Counted from the first letter of the stretch, positions 1-10,023 are shown. The stretch: DNA of 16,620 nt from Ochromonadaceae sp. CCMP2298 (GCA_026770595.1 MU634061.1:1-16620), one strand, 5' to 3'. Notes: generated from the sequence alone by a model not told the origin. A program made the numbers and translations.

Positions 1-207
1 GACTGGCCCACGGTGCTGCTGCCCGGGTTCGTCAAGGACCTGCCCTACCTCAGGGACACCACAGGTAGATCCTCTTCCCCACCCGCTCCCCCTCCTCCCT
101 TGTCTACTCGCTCTCTCCCATCCCTCTCCTCCCTCCATCTCCCTCCCTCATCATTCCTCCTCCCTCCTCTCTCCTCCTCCTCCTCCTCCTCCTGCTCCTT
201 CCTACTT

Positions 208-290
<83 letters not shown>

Positions 291-1928
291 TATACATACA
301 CACATACACACACTAACACACACCTACACACCCACACCCAGGCTTCGAGACGCTGCTGCTGATCCCCATAATCCGCTGGGAGGACATCAACAGGACGGAC
401 CACTTCCTGATGGACGCATGGGCAGCAGACCCACTCGTGCCAGACTACGCGAGGCTTTTGCCCATGCCGGGTATTTATGGCGTGGGCGTGAGCGACCGTA
501 CCATGCCCTACAAGGACACCACACATGTAATAATCAGTCAGAGGAACATACTAATTGGAACATACGTTGCAGGTGTGAATAATCATTTATTTAATAATCA
601 GTTATTAACATGTCATACACACACATCATACGCACATGTCATATACATACACACAGGTGGACTGGCCCACGGAGTACGAGGTAATTATGCCCATCGCGCA
701 GATGCTGTTCGACAGCGACCTGCCCGGCTACCTGCTGGGGTCGGACATGCACGCCAACGGCGATTACGGGCCTGGGCTGGAGAATTTGATGAGGTGCACC
801 TACACCTCCAACTTCTCCTATGCCAGGGACAACTGCGGCCACGTGAGCAAGGTACTACTAACACGCATATTAAAACCCCTCCCCCTTAGTTACAATTCCA
901 ATAAAACCCTCAAAAACACCCCATTATCCCCCTCTCCCTGCCAGCTGGACTACGCCGATGCGGGCAATTTCCACGAGGGCTTGGTGGTGCAGGTACAGTC
1001 GCATGTGTGTATGTGTGTATTCATCCCTCATATCTATGCTGTGTATGTGTATTAATCCCTCCTATTTGAAGATGAAGTGTATTAACCCCTCTCTCTATCT
1101 GTGGTGCTATCTGTGGTGCAGTCCAACTTCGTGGTGCCCATCATGCTGGGGCAGAACAGCAGCAGACTGGTGGGCATGATGGCGGGGCACTTCCAGTGGG
1201 GCAAGTTCGTGAGCAGCCTCATCCCAGACTACGTGTCAGGTAACTACCCCCCACCCTCACCCTATAACCATAATTATAACCATCTAACCCTAATTCCTCT
1301 ACGTAAATGTGTATCACCCCTCCTTCTATACCGCTGATGTGTACGTAACCCCTCCTTATACACCGTGAATTTTTATTTAACCCTAATCCTCACACCCCTG
1401 ACCCCTAACCCCCCGCACCCTCAGGCATCGACATAGTTCTGCGTACATCCGACACGGTGGTCACCTTCGGGATAGACAAGGGACAGGCCACCTTCCGCAG
1501 CACGGGGGACACGCACGGGAACCGCTACAGAGAGTTCAAGTTCGTCGTCTCTGACGTGGTAAGTAAACCCCTTTCCTACTCAAATGTGTATTTAACCCCC
1601 TCTTTCTAACTACAATGTGTATTTAACCCTCTCTTCCTAACTACAATGTGTATTAAACCCCCAGGCCATCAGCGGCTCCGACACCTTCACGCTGGAGTTC
1701 TACCCGCAGCAAAAATTTATGGTAAGTACCTATATATACATATATGTACATAAATATATAAATATACATACACATATATACATATACATATACATCCACA
1801 TATATATAGTGCATATATTATATATAGTGCCCCGCATGCATGCGCACGCCATCCTGTGCCAATCTCACTAATCACCCCCTTCTCCCTCCTACCCCCATTA
1901 CCCCCCTTACCCCTCTTCCTCCCTTCTT

Positions 1929-2010
<82 letters not shown>

Positions 2011-5000
2011 AACATATATACACATACACATACACACACACATACACACACACATACACACACATACACACACACATATATATACACACACATATACACA
2101 CAATTACACACATACATATACACACACATATACACATACGTACACATACACATACACACACATACACGCACACAGGACGAAAGGACGGACAACAGCCCTG
2201 TAAGTCGTATTCAATATACAATATACATAGTCTTGATCTGTTCTAATCGTGTATTCTCACCTTACTATCTACACTATCCCTAATATCTACACTACCTATC
2301 TATACTATCAATACTAGATTCATTTGGCGGTAGGCGCCGGTCTACTGATCCTGCTGTGCACGTTTCTGTTCTTCCTCTACGACGTGCCCATGCAGAACGA
2401 GGCCATTCGCACAGAGGTGGTGCTGGACACCAAGAGGAGATTCGTGCGCTTCATCAGGTAACCTCCCCCCACCTCTCACCCCCCTCTCCCCAGTCTAACA
2501 GAATTACACACAACCCACATCACTAACATAAATCCACACACACACTCTGACCTACCACCTACCACCTACCAGCCACGAGATCCGCACGCCTTTGAACACG
2601 GTCAACATGGGCCTGACGCTCTTCGGCCTGGAGCTGGACACTATGCGCGAGGCAGTGGTGCAGATGGTGGGGGGGCAGGGGCAGGGGCAGTCGGGTGCGC
2701 CCTCTGCACTGGAGGTGGTGCAGAAGTTGCTGCTGGGCAAGATCGACGAACTGAAGACCATCGCCAGGGACGTGACGGCGAGCACCGACGAGGCAGTCGT
2801 GGTGCTCGATGACCTGCTGAACTACGATAAGGTGAGGCCCAACGGAATACTCGCTACCCGCCCACTCAGATACGGCCCACTAACTCTCTCTCCCTCAAAC
2901 TTGCCCCCTCTCTCTCCCCTTATCCCCCTCTATCTTTCTTCTCTCCCTCTCCCTCTCCCTCTCTAATCACCACAAGATCGAGTCGGGCATCTTCGTGCTG
3001 GAGTTTGCCTTCGTGTCTTCGGGCGAGGTGCTGCAGAGGTCCATGGCTGCCTTCCTGCTGCAGGCCAGGGACAAGAATGTCTGCCTCACGCTGCGGACGA
3101 TCGCGGAGGACGAGGGGGAGGCAGGCAGCGGCGGCACGGTCAGGGCAGCTACTGGCGCTGGGGCGGAGAGCAGTGCGGAGTGGCTGGAGGGGGGGCTGAG
3201 CGGCGGCCTGGAGCTGGACCCGCGCTACCAGCTGATCGGGGACGGGTCCCGGCTGGGGCAGGTGCTGCGCAACCTGCTGTCCAACGCCCTCAAGTTCACC
3301 AACGCAGGAGGAACTGTGGCCGTGACTGTGCAGAGGGTGCCGAGGGGCATGCCGGAGCAGGTGCGCATATTCCTGCCCGAGCAGCAGAGCGGCCTGCTGG
3401 CCTACCCGCGCGCAGGGTCTGTGCGTATCTCCGTGGTGGACTCGGGCGCGGGCTTGTCGGAGCAGCAGGTGCTGGACATCGGCAAGGAAGGTCTGCAGTT
3501 CAACGTGAGCACGCTGCAGGGCGGGGGCGGGTCGGGCCTGGGGCTGTTTATCACCAAGGGGCTGGTGCTGCAGCACGGGGGGCAGATGACCGTGACCTCG
3601 CCGGGCCTGGGCAGGGGCGTGTCGACCACGCTGGAGTTTCCGCTGTTCGACAAATCCGACGATGGCAACGACTTCGCGCAGCCCCACGCAGACACTGCCA
3701 GCACAGCCAACACAGCCAACCACAAGCAGGAGCAGGAGCAGCAGCAGGTGGGGGCCGGGGGGAGCCGCGCCTCTGCATACCTGCTGTCTGAGGCAAACAC
3801 CGATTTGCCTCTGAGCGGGGAGGCCAGCGGGGGGGCGTCAGTGGGGACAACGACGCTGTGTGAAGAGGGGGCGGCACCCGGGCTGCTGGTCTGCCCCAGT
3901 ACATCCCCAGACGAACTGAAAGTGGACCAGCGCGCACCACGCACACAGGGCCAGGGCCTGCCCCCCACCGCCTCCTCCAGCCCCGCTTCCGCCTCTCTTT
4001 GCATCCGCTCTGCCTCTGACTTTAACTCTGCCTCTGCGGCTGCCTCTGCCTCGGACCCTGCCTCCACCTCTGCAGTTACCTCTCGCATCCGCTCTGCCTC
4101 CGTCTCTACCTCTGGCCCTGCCTCCCCCTCTCCTGCTGCTGCTGGCCGGCACATGTTGGTGGTCGACGATGCAACTTCCAACCGCAAGCTGCTGGTGCGG
4201 ATCTTCCGCCTGAAAGGTGAGTGTGCGTAGAGTATAGGTGTGTGTATACGGTTTGCACTTCCTCCTTTCTAACTTTATACTCCTCCTCTCCCCCCTTCCA
4301 TACCTCTTTCTAGGTTTTATATGTGAGGAGGCGTACGACGGGCAGGTCGCCCTGCAGAAGTACGCTGAAATGTGCGCACAGGGCACGCCCCCAGAGGTAA
4401 AATTATATTTTTACATCTTTTCCACACATAGCCTCCTTCAGAACCCATTTGTCCCGAATATACTAACTCCTTTATTACCCCACTTAACCCCCCCCCCCGA
4501 AACAAACAAATATCATACTATTTGTGTATAGGTGATCCTCATGGATTTCGAGATGCCGGTGCTCAATGGGCCCAGCGCCACTAGACTGCTGCGGGAGCAG
4601 GGCTGCAGGGTGCACATCATCGGCGTCACGGGCAATGTGTAAGGATCTACTTAGATTATGCTGCGTTTCGTCTGTTTATGCATTTCTTAATGCGTTTGCT
4701 TCCCGTTCTCACACCCGTCCCCACTAACCCTGCTCTCCACTCCCTATCCCATTTCAGAATGAGGGCAGACATCGACTACTTCAAGAGCTGTGGGGCCGAC
4801 GCCGTGTTCGCAAAGGTATGTTTATATACATATTTCTAACCCTTGCCTGCTTTTGTCTAACATTCTCTCGACTCGTGAATATTCTCCCCCCCACCCTCCC
4901 TCTCTTCTCCCCCCACTTACTTATTTCCCTCTCCTCTTCCCCCGTACCCTCTCTCCCAAGCCGCTCAACAAGGACAGTGTTGACAAGCTGATGGTGCGCA

Positions 5001-5038
5001 TATCCACGCCCAGAGCAGAGGGCAGGAGCGACTCGTAA
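1..5038 (+). CDS. CHASE-like hybrid histidine kinase with receiver domain (5' end outside window)
   Basis: A membrane sensor kinase expected to autophosphorylate on His and pass phosphate to its own receiver Asp. I read 15 exons: 1-64, 342-526, 657-851, 945-992, 1122-1239, 1425-1558, 1665-1721, 2176-2199, 2318-2457, 2573-2831, 2977-4216, 4314-4396, 4532-4638, 4758-4815 and 4961-5038. All introns are GT-AG and all phases agree, giving 929 residues in the window. Numbering from the window edge: residues 1-275 are an extracytoplasmic CHASE-like sensor (pieces such as GSDMHANGDYGP, FVVPIMLGQN, GIDIVLRTSD). A membrane helix lies at about 278-297. The DHp H-box HEIRTPLN has its His at 323. HATPase_c shows NLLSNALKF at about 507, DSGAGL at about 563 and GGSGLGLF at about 592. 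A Ser/Ala/Pro-rich linker spans about 640-795. The receiver has the DD pair at about 804, phosphoacceptor Asp854 (LMDFEMP), Thr882 and Lys904, all intact. The stop is TAA. An upstream membrane helix is expected outside the window. The catalytic domains are certain; the CHASE name and the 526/657 junction are less so. Confidence 0.94.
165..340. repeat. TCC tract and (CA)n microsatellite in kinase intron 1
   Basis: Intron 1 of the kinase (65-341) is pyrimidine-rich. It holds a TCC trinucleotide run at about 172-197 and then a long near-perfect CA run from about 211 to 285, fading into CATA/CACC variants up to the 3' splice site at 341. The His-Thr and Cys-Val open frames across it are repeat artefacts. 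Confidence 0.95.
1015..1661 (+). repeat. 31-bp minisatellite motif shared by kinase introns 4, 5 and 6
   Basis: The core GTGTATTTAACCCC (variants with ATTAAC or ATTCAT) occurs at 1015, 1047 and 1077 in intron 4, at about 1309, 1339 and 1365 in intron 5, and at 1586, 1617 and 1648 in intron 6. In intron 6 the period is exactly 31 bp and the last copy runs into the CAG acceptor at 1662-1664. The copies lie only in introns and are separated by intact exons. Confidence 0.8.
1722..2175. repeat. TA-rich and (CA)n/(CATA)n microsatellites filling kinase intron 7
   Basis: This 454-nt intron, the longest in the gene, is mostly simple sequence. It has TATA/CATA alternation at about 1728-1815, a pyrimidine-rich part at 1865-1930, a near-perfect CA run at about 1945-2005, and CATA/CACA variants up to the acceptor at 2174-2175. 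It is followed by a 24-nt microexon (2176-2199). Confidence 0.93.
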
Positions 5039-5453
5039 GGCGCCTGCTCGCCCGCTGCTTTGAGGGATGTTCTTTTTTTATACTTTTTTATAGTTAGGTT
5101 TTCTCAACAGACTTGTATCTGCTGCACAATCTGCAGATTTTAGGGAGCAGCACATGGCAGGCAGCTGTCTGTCCTTTCTCTATATATTTTATCACCATTC
5201 ACAGCTAGTGCATTTCAATTATAAACTTTAATTGTACAAATGAGTTTCGCGCTTAGGGAGAGTACGATTGACAGCCTTGCAGCCATTAGTTAAAACACAA
5301 ATTCAGCAATAGAAAAAACTAAGCAAAGCACCTCTGATATCTGCCACTTGTTTTCCCCTCCTGTGACCATTTAAAGATATTATTAGTTATATAGGACATG
5401 CGTTACCAGTCCCCCGTGTACGCGCTCTTGCCCAATTAGGGACACTTAAGCTG

Positions 5454-5493
5454 GGGTTGCGACATAACTCCTGTGGTGACCTTGTCGCAACCC
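5454..5493. repeat. Perfect 10-bp inverted repeat (hairpin)
   Basis: GGGTTGCGAC at 5454-5463 is matched by GTCGCAACCC at 5484-5493, with a 20-nt loop. The word TTGTCGCAACC recurs at about 10636 in a different setting. There is no T-run after it, so it is not a typical terminator. It may be a remnant of a small foldback element. Confidence 0.7.
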
Positions 5494-5575
5494 AATATGG
5501 ATGTGCGCAAAGAATCCTTATTACACCACGCTCAGAACATTGGATGGAAAATGAATCTGGAAAATCGCTGAATTC

Positions 5576-5704
5576 ATGGAAATCACTGATGTCGCTGACG
5601 TTGCTGAAGTTTCGGAGATCGAAATAGTTGACAAGTTCACAAAGTTTGCTGAAGTTAGGAAAGAAGCTGCAGACTTTGCTGAAGTAGCAGAATTGACTGA
5701 ATAA
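5576..5704 (+). other. Short 42-codon open frame with 5-residue repeats (status uncertain)
   Basis: ATG at 5576 to TAA at 5702-5704. The 10-mer TTGCTGAAGT occurs three times in the same frame (5601, 5646 and 5676), at spacings of 45 and 30 nt. The peptide therefore repeats every five residues (AEVSE, AEVRK, AEVAE) and would be an acidic helix. An in-frame stop lies a few codons upstream. It resembles no family I know and may be a decayed minisatellite rather than a gene. Confidence 0.25.
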
Positions 5705-6290
5705 GAAGTCTTCCTGGAAGATATGATTTCACTGTGCTCTCAGAGGTATCCCTTTCCACAGCAGTGATACTTATGCATAAGAAGTCCGCCCACTGCCGTT
5801 GAGAGGTGAATACTTGCTCAATTATTTAATAGCACTGGGCAATCCCAGAGTAGGCATAGCACCTCTCCTATAAACTTGACTGAGGATCATCTGCTGGGCG
5901 GATAAGTTTGTTGGGTGAACTGAATCTGTTTGGTTAATATATAATGCATACCTCTTCAACGTTGTTTACATATGTAAAATTGGTTGCTGTTGCTGCTAGA
6001 CTTTAGCCACTGCACCCATTTAAATTAGTTGCCAGGTCTTGCAACTCCCCTTCGACCAGCTAGAGGAAGAACGCACAGACAGAGGAAATGTTGTCCACGG
6101 GCATCTGCGTGGTGTCACCAGGCCAAATGTCACTGACAGGAACAAGTTTGTCTTTATTTTCCTGTGTTGTAGCCCTAACACTAACCCTGAATATGCATGT
6201 CGAACAAAGTTTCGGAAGCTAAAATCTATGTCCGAGGATGTTTAAGTGTGTGATTCGGGGTTTTAAGAGAAAGTTTACTTCTATCAGGTT

Positions 6291-6890
6291 TTAACGTCCA
6301 TAGTCGAAGAGCGCCAGCCTCCCGCGGCCTTCCCGCGCTTGTGTGGAAAGCAATAGAGCCCTAATGCGTATATGTGTAAGGTTCAACAACATCATAATGC
6401 AAATGTTCATAAAATCTCCCCCCCCTCCCCCCCCCTCTACTTCAGATTGCGGGAGAGCCTCCGGGAGAGCCTCCTCGAGGATCTTCATCTCGGAGTCCTT
6501 GCCCATAAACTGGCACGCCTCTAGCTCGAACTTCACATTACCTGCTCGCATTGTGCTTACTTTGAACTCAGGAGGGTCCTCATTATTTAGCCTATCGATC
6601 TTGAGCCGAATTCTTCTCTCATCCTCACGTGCGACTTGTTTCTGCCGTGTGAATCCAATGAGCTCCCGCAAGTTGTTCAACTGCTCGGGGTGCATACCCC
6701 GCCACTCAATTTGGGGGACCTGATGCCCCTCGTTCTCGAAAGCCTAATTCCCGTGGCTACCACGGCGGAATTTTTGCAGAATTTCGAATCCCTACACGTT
6801 GTAGCCGACCAGGCCTTACACAGGCACATCCGGGTAGAGGACACGGATCATACTCAGGAAAGCGCGCGCGCAGGTGTCAGGTACACCACT
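6291..6890 (-). pseudogene. Decayed coding fragment with three in-frame stops (unknown family)
   Basis: One - strand frame runs from about 6890 to 6291. Its body (pieces such as GMHPEQLNNLREL, RLKIDRLNNEDPPEFKV and FELEACQFMGKDSEMK) has the residue mix of a real protein. The frame is broken by TAA (6816-6818), TAG (6792-6794) and TAG (6744-6746), each replaceable by a Gln codon through one C-to-T change. An A/G-type splice acceptor may start the piece near 6891. The 3' part runs into a G-rich tract (poly-C on the + strand at 6419-6436), which encodes poly-Gly and is probably not original coding. I do not recognise the family. Confidence 0.45.
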
Positions 6891-7230
6891 GCCAGTGACC
6901 ACGCTAGATGAAGTCGACCACTAAATATCATAACACTATAGCAGGAACACTCACTGACGAGCTGCGATAGCAGCAGACCGATCCGTATGGACAACGCCTC
7001 TCTGCCATTTGATTGACACAGATAGGTGTAACAGCCCACCTTCCGTGACAAAGCTACAAGTGACAGACCAATCTCCACTTCCAGCCCCAACTGCGCAATC
7101 ACATTATCATGATTTAGATCTGCGCCGTTTGCCCTACCCACCTCGACTCCTCGAATCTCGTTTTCACCGCCGGCTGCTCCCCACTTCCATGCTCCCACTA
7201 CCCGTGCTCCCTTGCCCCCCCCCGCTTCCT

Positions 7231-7644
7231 TCATTTGTCTACCTCCTTCTGCAGATCCACCTCGGATTTTTTGGGGCGACCCATTCTGGGTGAGTTGGGG
7301 ACAAAAGAGGGGGTTACGATTTCTGCAGTCGTTGGGACGAACTCCTTAGGAAAACGGTCTTCTAACGTCTTCTGCGCGAGATTCCGCATAAGCACCAGAT
7401 CGCCCTTCGTCATTCCAATTAGCTGGCGTCTCTAGAATTCGGACTTGGGGTCAATTCTGAATCGGATTGTAAAGTGCTGCGGCTGGAGCTTTCTAAAACC
7501 CGACTCTTGCTGACCCGACTCTTGCTGCGCTTTATCTCGGGCAAGGCTCCAGGCGCATAGACCTCCGAACCGGGGATTTTGACAGAAATTGTGGTACCCG
7601 TTCACCTGGGGGATCACGGAAAACTGCAGAGTAGCTTTTTTCAC
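7231..7644 (-). pseudogene. Decayed coding fragment with an AT-hook-like motif (unknown family)
   Basis: The frame from 7644 to 7231 is interrupted by TAG at 7432-7434 (context SEF-stop-RRQLIGM), with coding-like sequence on both sides (MTKGDLVLMRNLAQKTLEDR; MGRPKKSEVDLQKEV). GRPKK resembles an AT-hook core. A 15-bp tandem duplication at about 7499-7529 encodes QQESG twice. The fragment ends at TGA (7231-7233). Coding-like sequence may continue to about 6930 in another frame. Its 5' part overlaps the open upstream extension of the + strand gene beginning at 7684, so a boundary between two inserted sequences may lie near 7560-7650. Family unknown. Confidence 0.4.
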
Positions 7645-7683
7645 AACACCTCAGAGGACACCCTTACTTTGGCCCTTGACACC

Positions 7684-8531
7684 ATGCCGGAGGGGAGGTT
7701 CGCCTGGACCAAGGAGCAGGTTCCTGCCGTGGCTCGCTTTGTCAACGCGACGTGGAACGCAGCAACCCCCAAGGAGAAGCTCGGGTGGGAGGTAGCCTTC
7801 TGGCACTATAAGGTAAATATAATATAAGGTAGCCTTCTGCCACAATTACTATTAACTTACCTTATAACCTATAGAAACGACTGCGCATCGACACGGCAGT
7901 GCGAATCTTTGCCCTTATGGACTATCTGAGGCGCGTGCATGATGACGAGTTCGCCTTCGACCGTGATTGCGCGAAGGAATTCCTCGCGCGATTCCTGGAG
8001 GTGGACCAACGCCTCTCGTACGAGGTGTTCGTTAAGACAGGGGCAGCCTTGTTCACAAAGAACAGGTGCCAGTGGTCCTGGGGCTGCCTCCCTCCCAAGG
8101 TCTCGGGGAGGAAGAGATCCAGGGAGGAGTGCGACGAGAACACAGCGCTGAGGACAGCAGAGGAGGTAGTTCTGCGTATTGCGAACGACTACATCCGGCG
8201 CAGGACCATGTGTGAGACTGAGGGCTGCACGTCCAAGAGGCTGTACTGCCGGCACCCGGACAGCATATCCGGGAAGTGCGGCGCCCACGGCGGTAGCAAG
8301 CGCTGCCTGCAGTTCGGGTGCGAACTACCAGCGCTAGGGGGCGGCGACCTCCAGATGTGCAGCACCCACGGCGGTGGTAAGCGCTGTGAAGAGGTCGGGT
8401 GCGGGGCCAGGGATGATCCCAACAAAATTTTGGTAACCTTCTCCGTACTGAGGAAGGTATACGAGGTAGTAAGCAACGAGATTTTTGCACTACTACTTTC
8501 ACTTGAGTATCTTGGCGCCCTTACATGTTAA
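7684..8531 (+). CDS. Two-exon protein with Cys/His HGGxKRC-type repeats (hypothetical)
   Basis: Exons 7684-7812 and 7875-8531 flank a 62-nt GT-AG intron in phase 0 and give 261 residues. I used the first in-frame ATG, but the frame is open back to 7561. The first ~150 residues are helical and charged. The C-terminal part has Cys/His repeats: MCETEGC, then KCGAHGGSKRC, FGCELPA, MCSTHGGGKRCEEVGC (about 8211-8405). These match the short C...GC...C..HGG.KRC repeats known from many protist proteins and plant WRKY19-like proteins, presumed metal-binding. Specific function is unknown. The last repeat breaks off after GCGARDDPNK, and the tail is hydrophobic and unlike the family. The gene is therefore probably 3' truncated, or continues through a missed intron (GT candidates at about 8432, 8457 and 8466). 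The surroundings are decayed mobile DNA. Confidence 0.6.
7790..7843 (+). repeat. Tandem duplication spanning the exon/intron border of the Cys/His-repeat gene
   Basis: AGGTAGCCTTCTGGCAC (7790-7806, exon) is repeated as AGGTAGCCTTCTGCCAC (7827-7843, intron), 16 of 17 bases identical. TATAAGGTA also occurs twice (7808 and 7824). The 62-nt intron therefore begins inside a duplicated exon segment. Confidence 0.75.
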
Positions 8532-8596
8532 TGTTTTTAAAAAAGGCCGAGCAGAAAGCTTCAACTCTAGCCCCTAGAGCTTAGAGGAATAGATAT

Positions 8597-8869
8597 ATGC
8601 AAATCATATTTGCACCTGTGTGCGCGCCTGCCCCCTCTACCGCACCACCCGCACCACCACCGACATCTAGGCCCGCACCCGACCCAGCACCTGATCCAGC
8701 ACCCGACCAAGCACCTGACCCAGCAACCGTCCCCTCGCTCGCACTACCCGCACCACCACCGACATCTAGATCCCCACCCGAATCAGCTCTCGACCCAGCA
8801 CCGGCCCCAGCAACTGGCCCCACGCCCACCTCCCCATCCACAACACAGAGAAGCTGTACACTACGCTAG
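8597..8869 (+). other. Ala/Pro-rich open frame with internal repeats (possible exon or pseudo-ORF)
   Basis: An open frame from ATG 8597 to TAG 8867-8869 (90 codons) made of Ala/Pro/Asp/Thr repeats. A ~32-bp segment at about 8640-8672 recurs at about 8739-8771 (APPPTSR units), and between them 12-bp units give PAPD repeats. It lies 65 bp after the Cys/His-repeat gene and could be a lost downstream exon. The recombinase at 14047 has a similar AP-rich tail. Low complexity prevents any family call. Confidence 0.3.
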
Positions 8870-8880
8870 CCGATAGATTC

Positions 8881-8939
8881 TATAAAAGGCGAGGTGCAGC
8901 AGTTTTAGATCTCTCTCATAATAGTGATAGATCTCTCTC
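8881..8939 (+). promoter_or_regulatory. TATA-box-like sequence followed by a duplicated 12-mer
   Basis: TATAAAAG at 8881-8888 is a consensus-like TATA element. Downstream, TAGATCTCTCTC occurs twice (8906-8917 and 8928-8939), 22 bp apart. No convincing + strand gene follows; the next ~450 bp are better read as - strand coding remnants. The promoter call is therefore tentative. Confidence 0.25.
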
Positions 8940-9370
8940 GATTCGACCAAACCGTAATCGGCCACTTCAGCTCAAATGTCTGCTCTAGGAGTGACAAGTG
9001 TGGGCGGAAAACTACACTGTCACATGCAGGGTGGATTTAAGGCATGATCCGCACCCAGTGCCCGTTCAGCTGGATGAGCCCCGCTGCTGGATTACTGCCC
9101 GTGATGGATCACAGCATGCCCACTACGGTCCTGTAGGAGGATTTCCCCTCGCGCTGGTCCGTCTTGACCCCACACCCGGTCACTCGATGCCATCTCCACC
9201 CCAGTGGCCCCTCCTCAATGGCCTTCTGTATGTCGGTCTCCACGTCCCTCACGTTCTTCCGCAGGGGTTTTTCCTCGAGGACGAAAGACTGCACCTCGAG
9301 CTTGTTGGGAGAGTCTGTAATTAAGGACCACAGATCCACCCTTGCCTGGATGTCCAGTCATATTCTCAAG
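8905..9370 (-). pseudogene. Decayed coding fragment with two in-frame stops (unknown family)
   Basis: A single - strand frame covers about 9370 to 8905. It reads LDIQARVDLWSLITDS, NVRDVETDIQKAIEEGPLGW and, beyond TGA at 9109-9111, SITGSNPAAGLIQLNGHW. After TAA at 9037-9039 it gives FRPHLSLLEQTFELKW. The reading stays protein-like through both stops, as expected of a pseudogene with point nonsense mutations (CGA to TGA, CAA to TAA). I recognise no domain. Confidence 0.4.
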
Positions 9371-9436
9371 ATGTCATGAGAATCTGGGAATTACTCATAT
9401 TGTACGTCATATTCTCATATTCTACATTGTTTAGAC

Positions 9437-10023
9437 TCATGTATGCCCCCACACGTACTTATGTAAAAATATATGGTGACCTATGACAATATTATAGGAA
9501 AAGGAGCCAGACGAAGCTCTTGCTCTCAGCAAAAGTATGCCTCTGAGCTCTTTTGCCTTCCATACACCTTTTCCGTCAAAGGATCCCATCTCCAAAGAGA
9601 ACCTCTCCTGACCGTTCTCCATGTACTCGCTGCTTATTGAGACAGCTAGCCCATTGACATATTGCCATTGGGGGGTAGCCTTTGTGCCTGTCTCTGATCC
9701 TGCCCCGGCTACTGCTGGGTCACCCTGTTTGAGGCCTGTTCGGTGCATGATCACCTGGGAAAACAGGGGAGTGTGGCTGCTGTGGCTGCTGGCCCGCCTG
9801 ACCCTCCGCCGCATCGTCGGACTTGGACTTGGACTTGGACTTGGACGCGTTCCCCACCCCCACCCTCACAGCCCCCTCCCCACATCATAACTCGGCTTCC
9901 CACCGTTGAGGCAGGGCAGAGCAGGGACCGAGTAGAAGACGAACGCCAGCCACTCAACAGGGTAATAATTGAAGCCCAGCCTCCTCGACGGCAGTTCTCC
10001 TCGACGCGTGTCTTAAACCACAC
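9437..10023 (-). pseudogene. Decayed coding region with a Lys-Ser hexamer repeat (unknown family)
   Basis: The frame ending at 9437 contains a protein-like stretch (QWQYVNGLAVSISSEYMENG, ERFSLEMGSFDGKGVWKAKE) at about 9545-9760. A second frame just upstream encodes a Lys-Ser run from four copies of the hexamer GGACTT (+ strand, about 9826-9846), then DDAAEGQAGQQPQQPHSP. The two would need a frameshift or a splice near 9765. No family is recognised. Confidence 0.3.

Larger units (their letters stand above)
5039..6290. other. Non-coding region downstream of the kinase
   Basis: About 1.25 kb with no convincing conserved gene. It starts with the kinase 3' flank; no clear AATAAA signal was found near the stop. 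It contains a 10-bp inverted repeat (5454-5493), a 42-codon open frame with a 15-nt periodicity (5576-5704), and a weak + strand open stretch at about 6039-6165 with no recognisable family. Base composition is much more AT-rich than the kinase exons. Confidence 0.6.

Noticed and set aside
206-526. Long Cys-Val / His-Thr open frames around the CA microsatellites (also at 1717-2283)
   Set aside because: They are translations of dinucleotide repeats inside introns and have no protein character.
2920-4386. Long - strand frames opposite kinase exon 11
   Set aside because: They are shadows of the GC-rich exon; the + frame has clear HATPase_c and receiver motifs and matching splice phases.
6039-6245. 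+ strand open frame (68 codons)
   Set aside because: Only the first ~40 codons look protein-like, it lacks an ATG start, and no motif or neighbour supports it, so I did not list it as a gene.
9357-9425. Repeated CATATTCTCA words and a small ATTCTCA/TGAGAAT hairpin
   Set aside because: Short AT-rich words of this kind are expected by chance and show no regular spacing.
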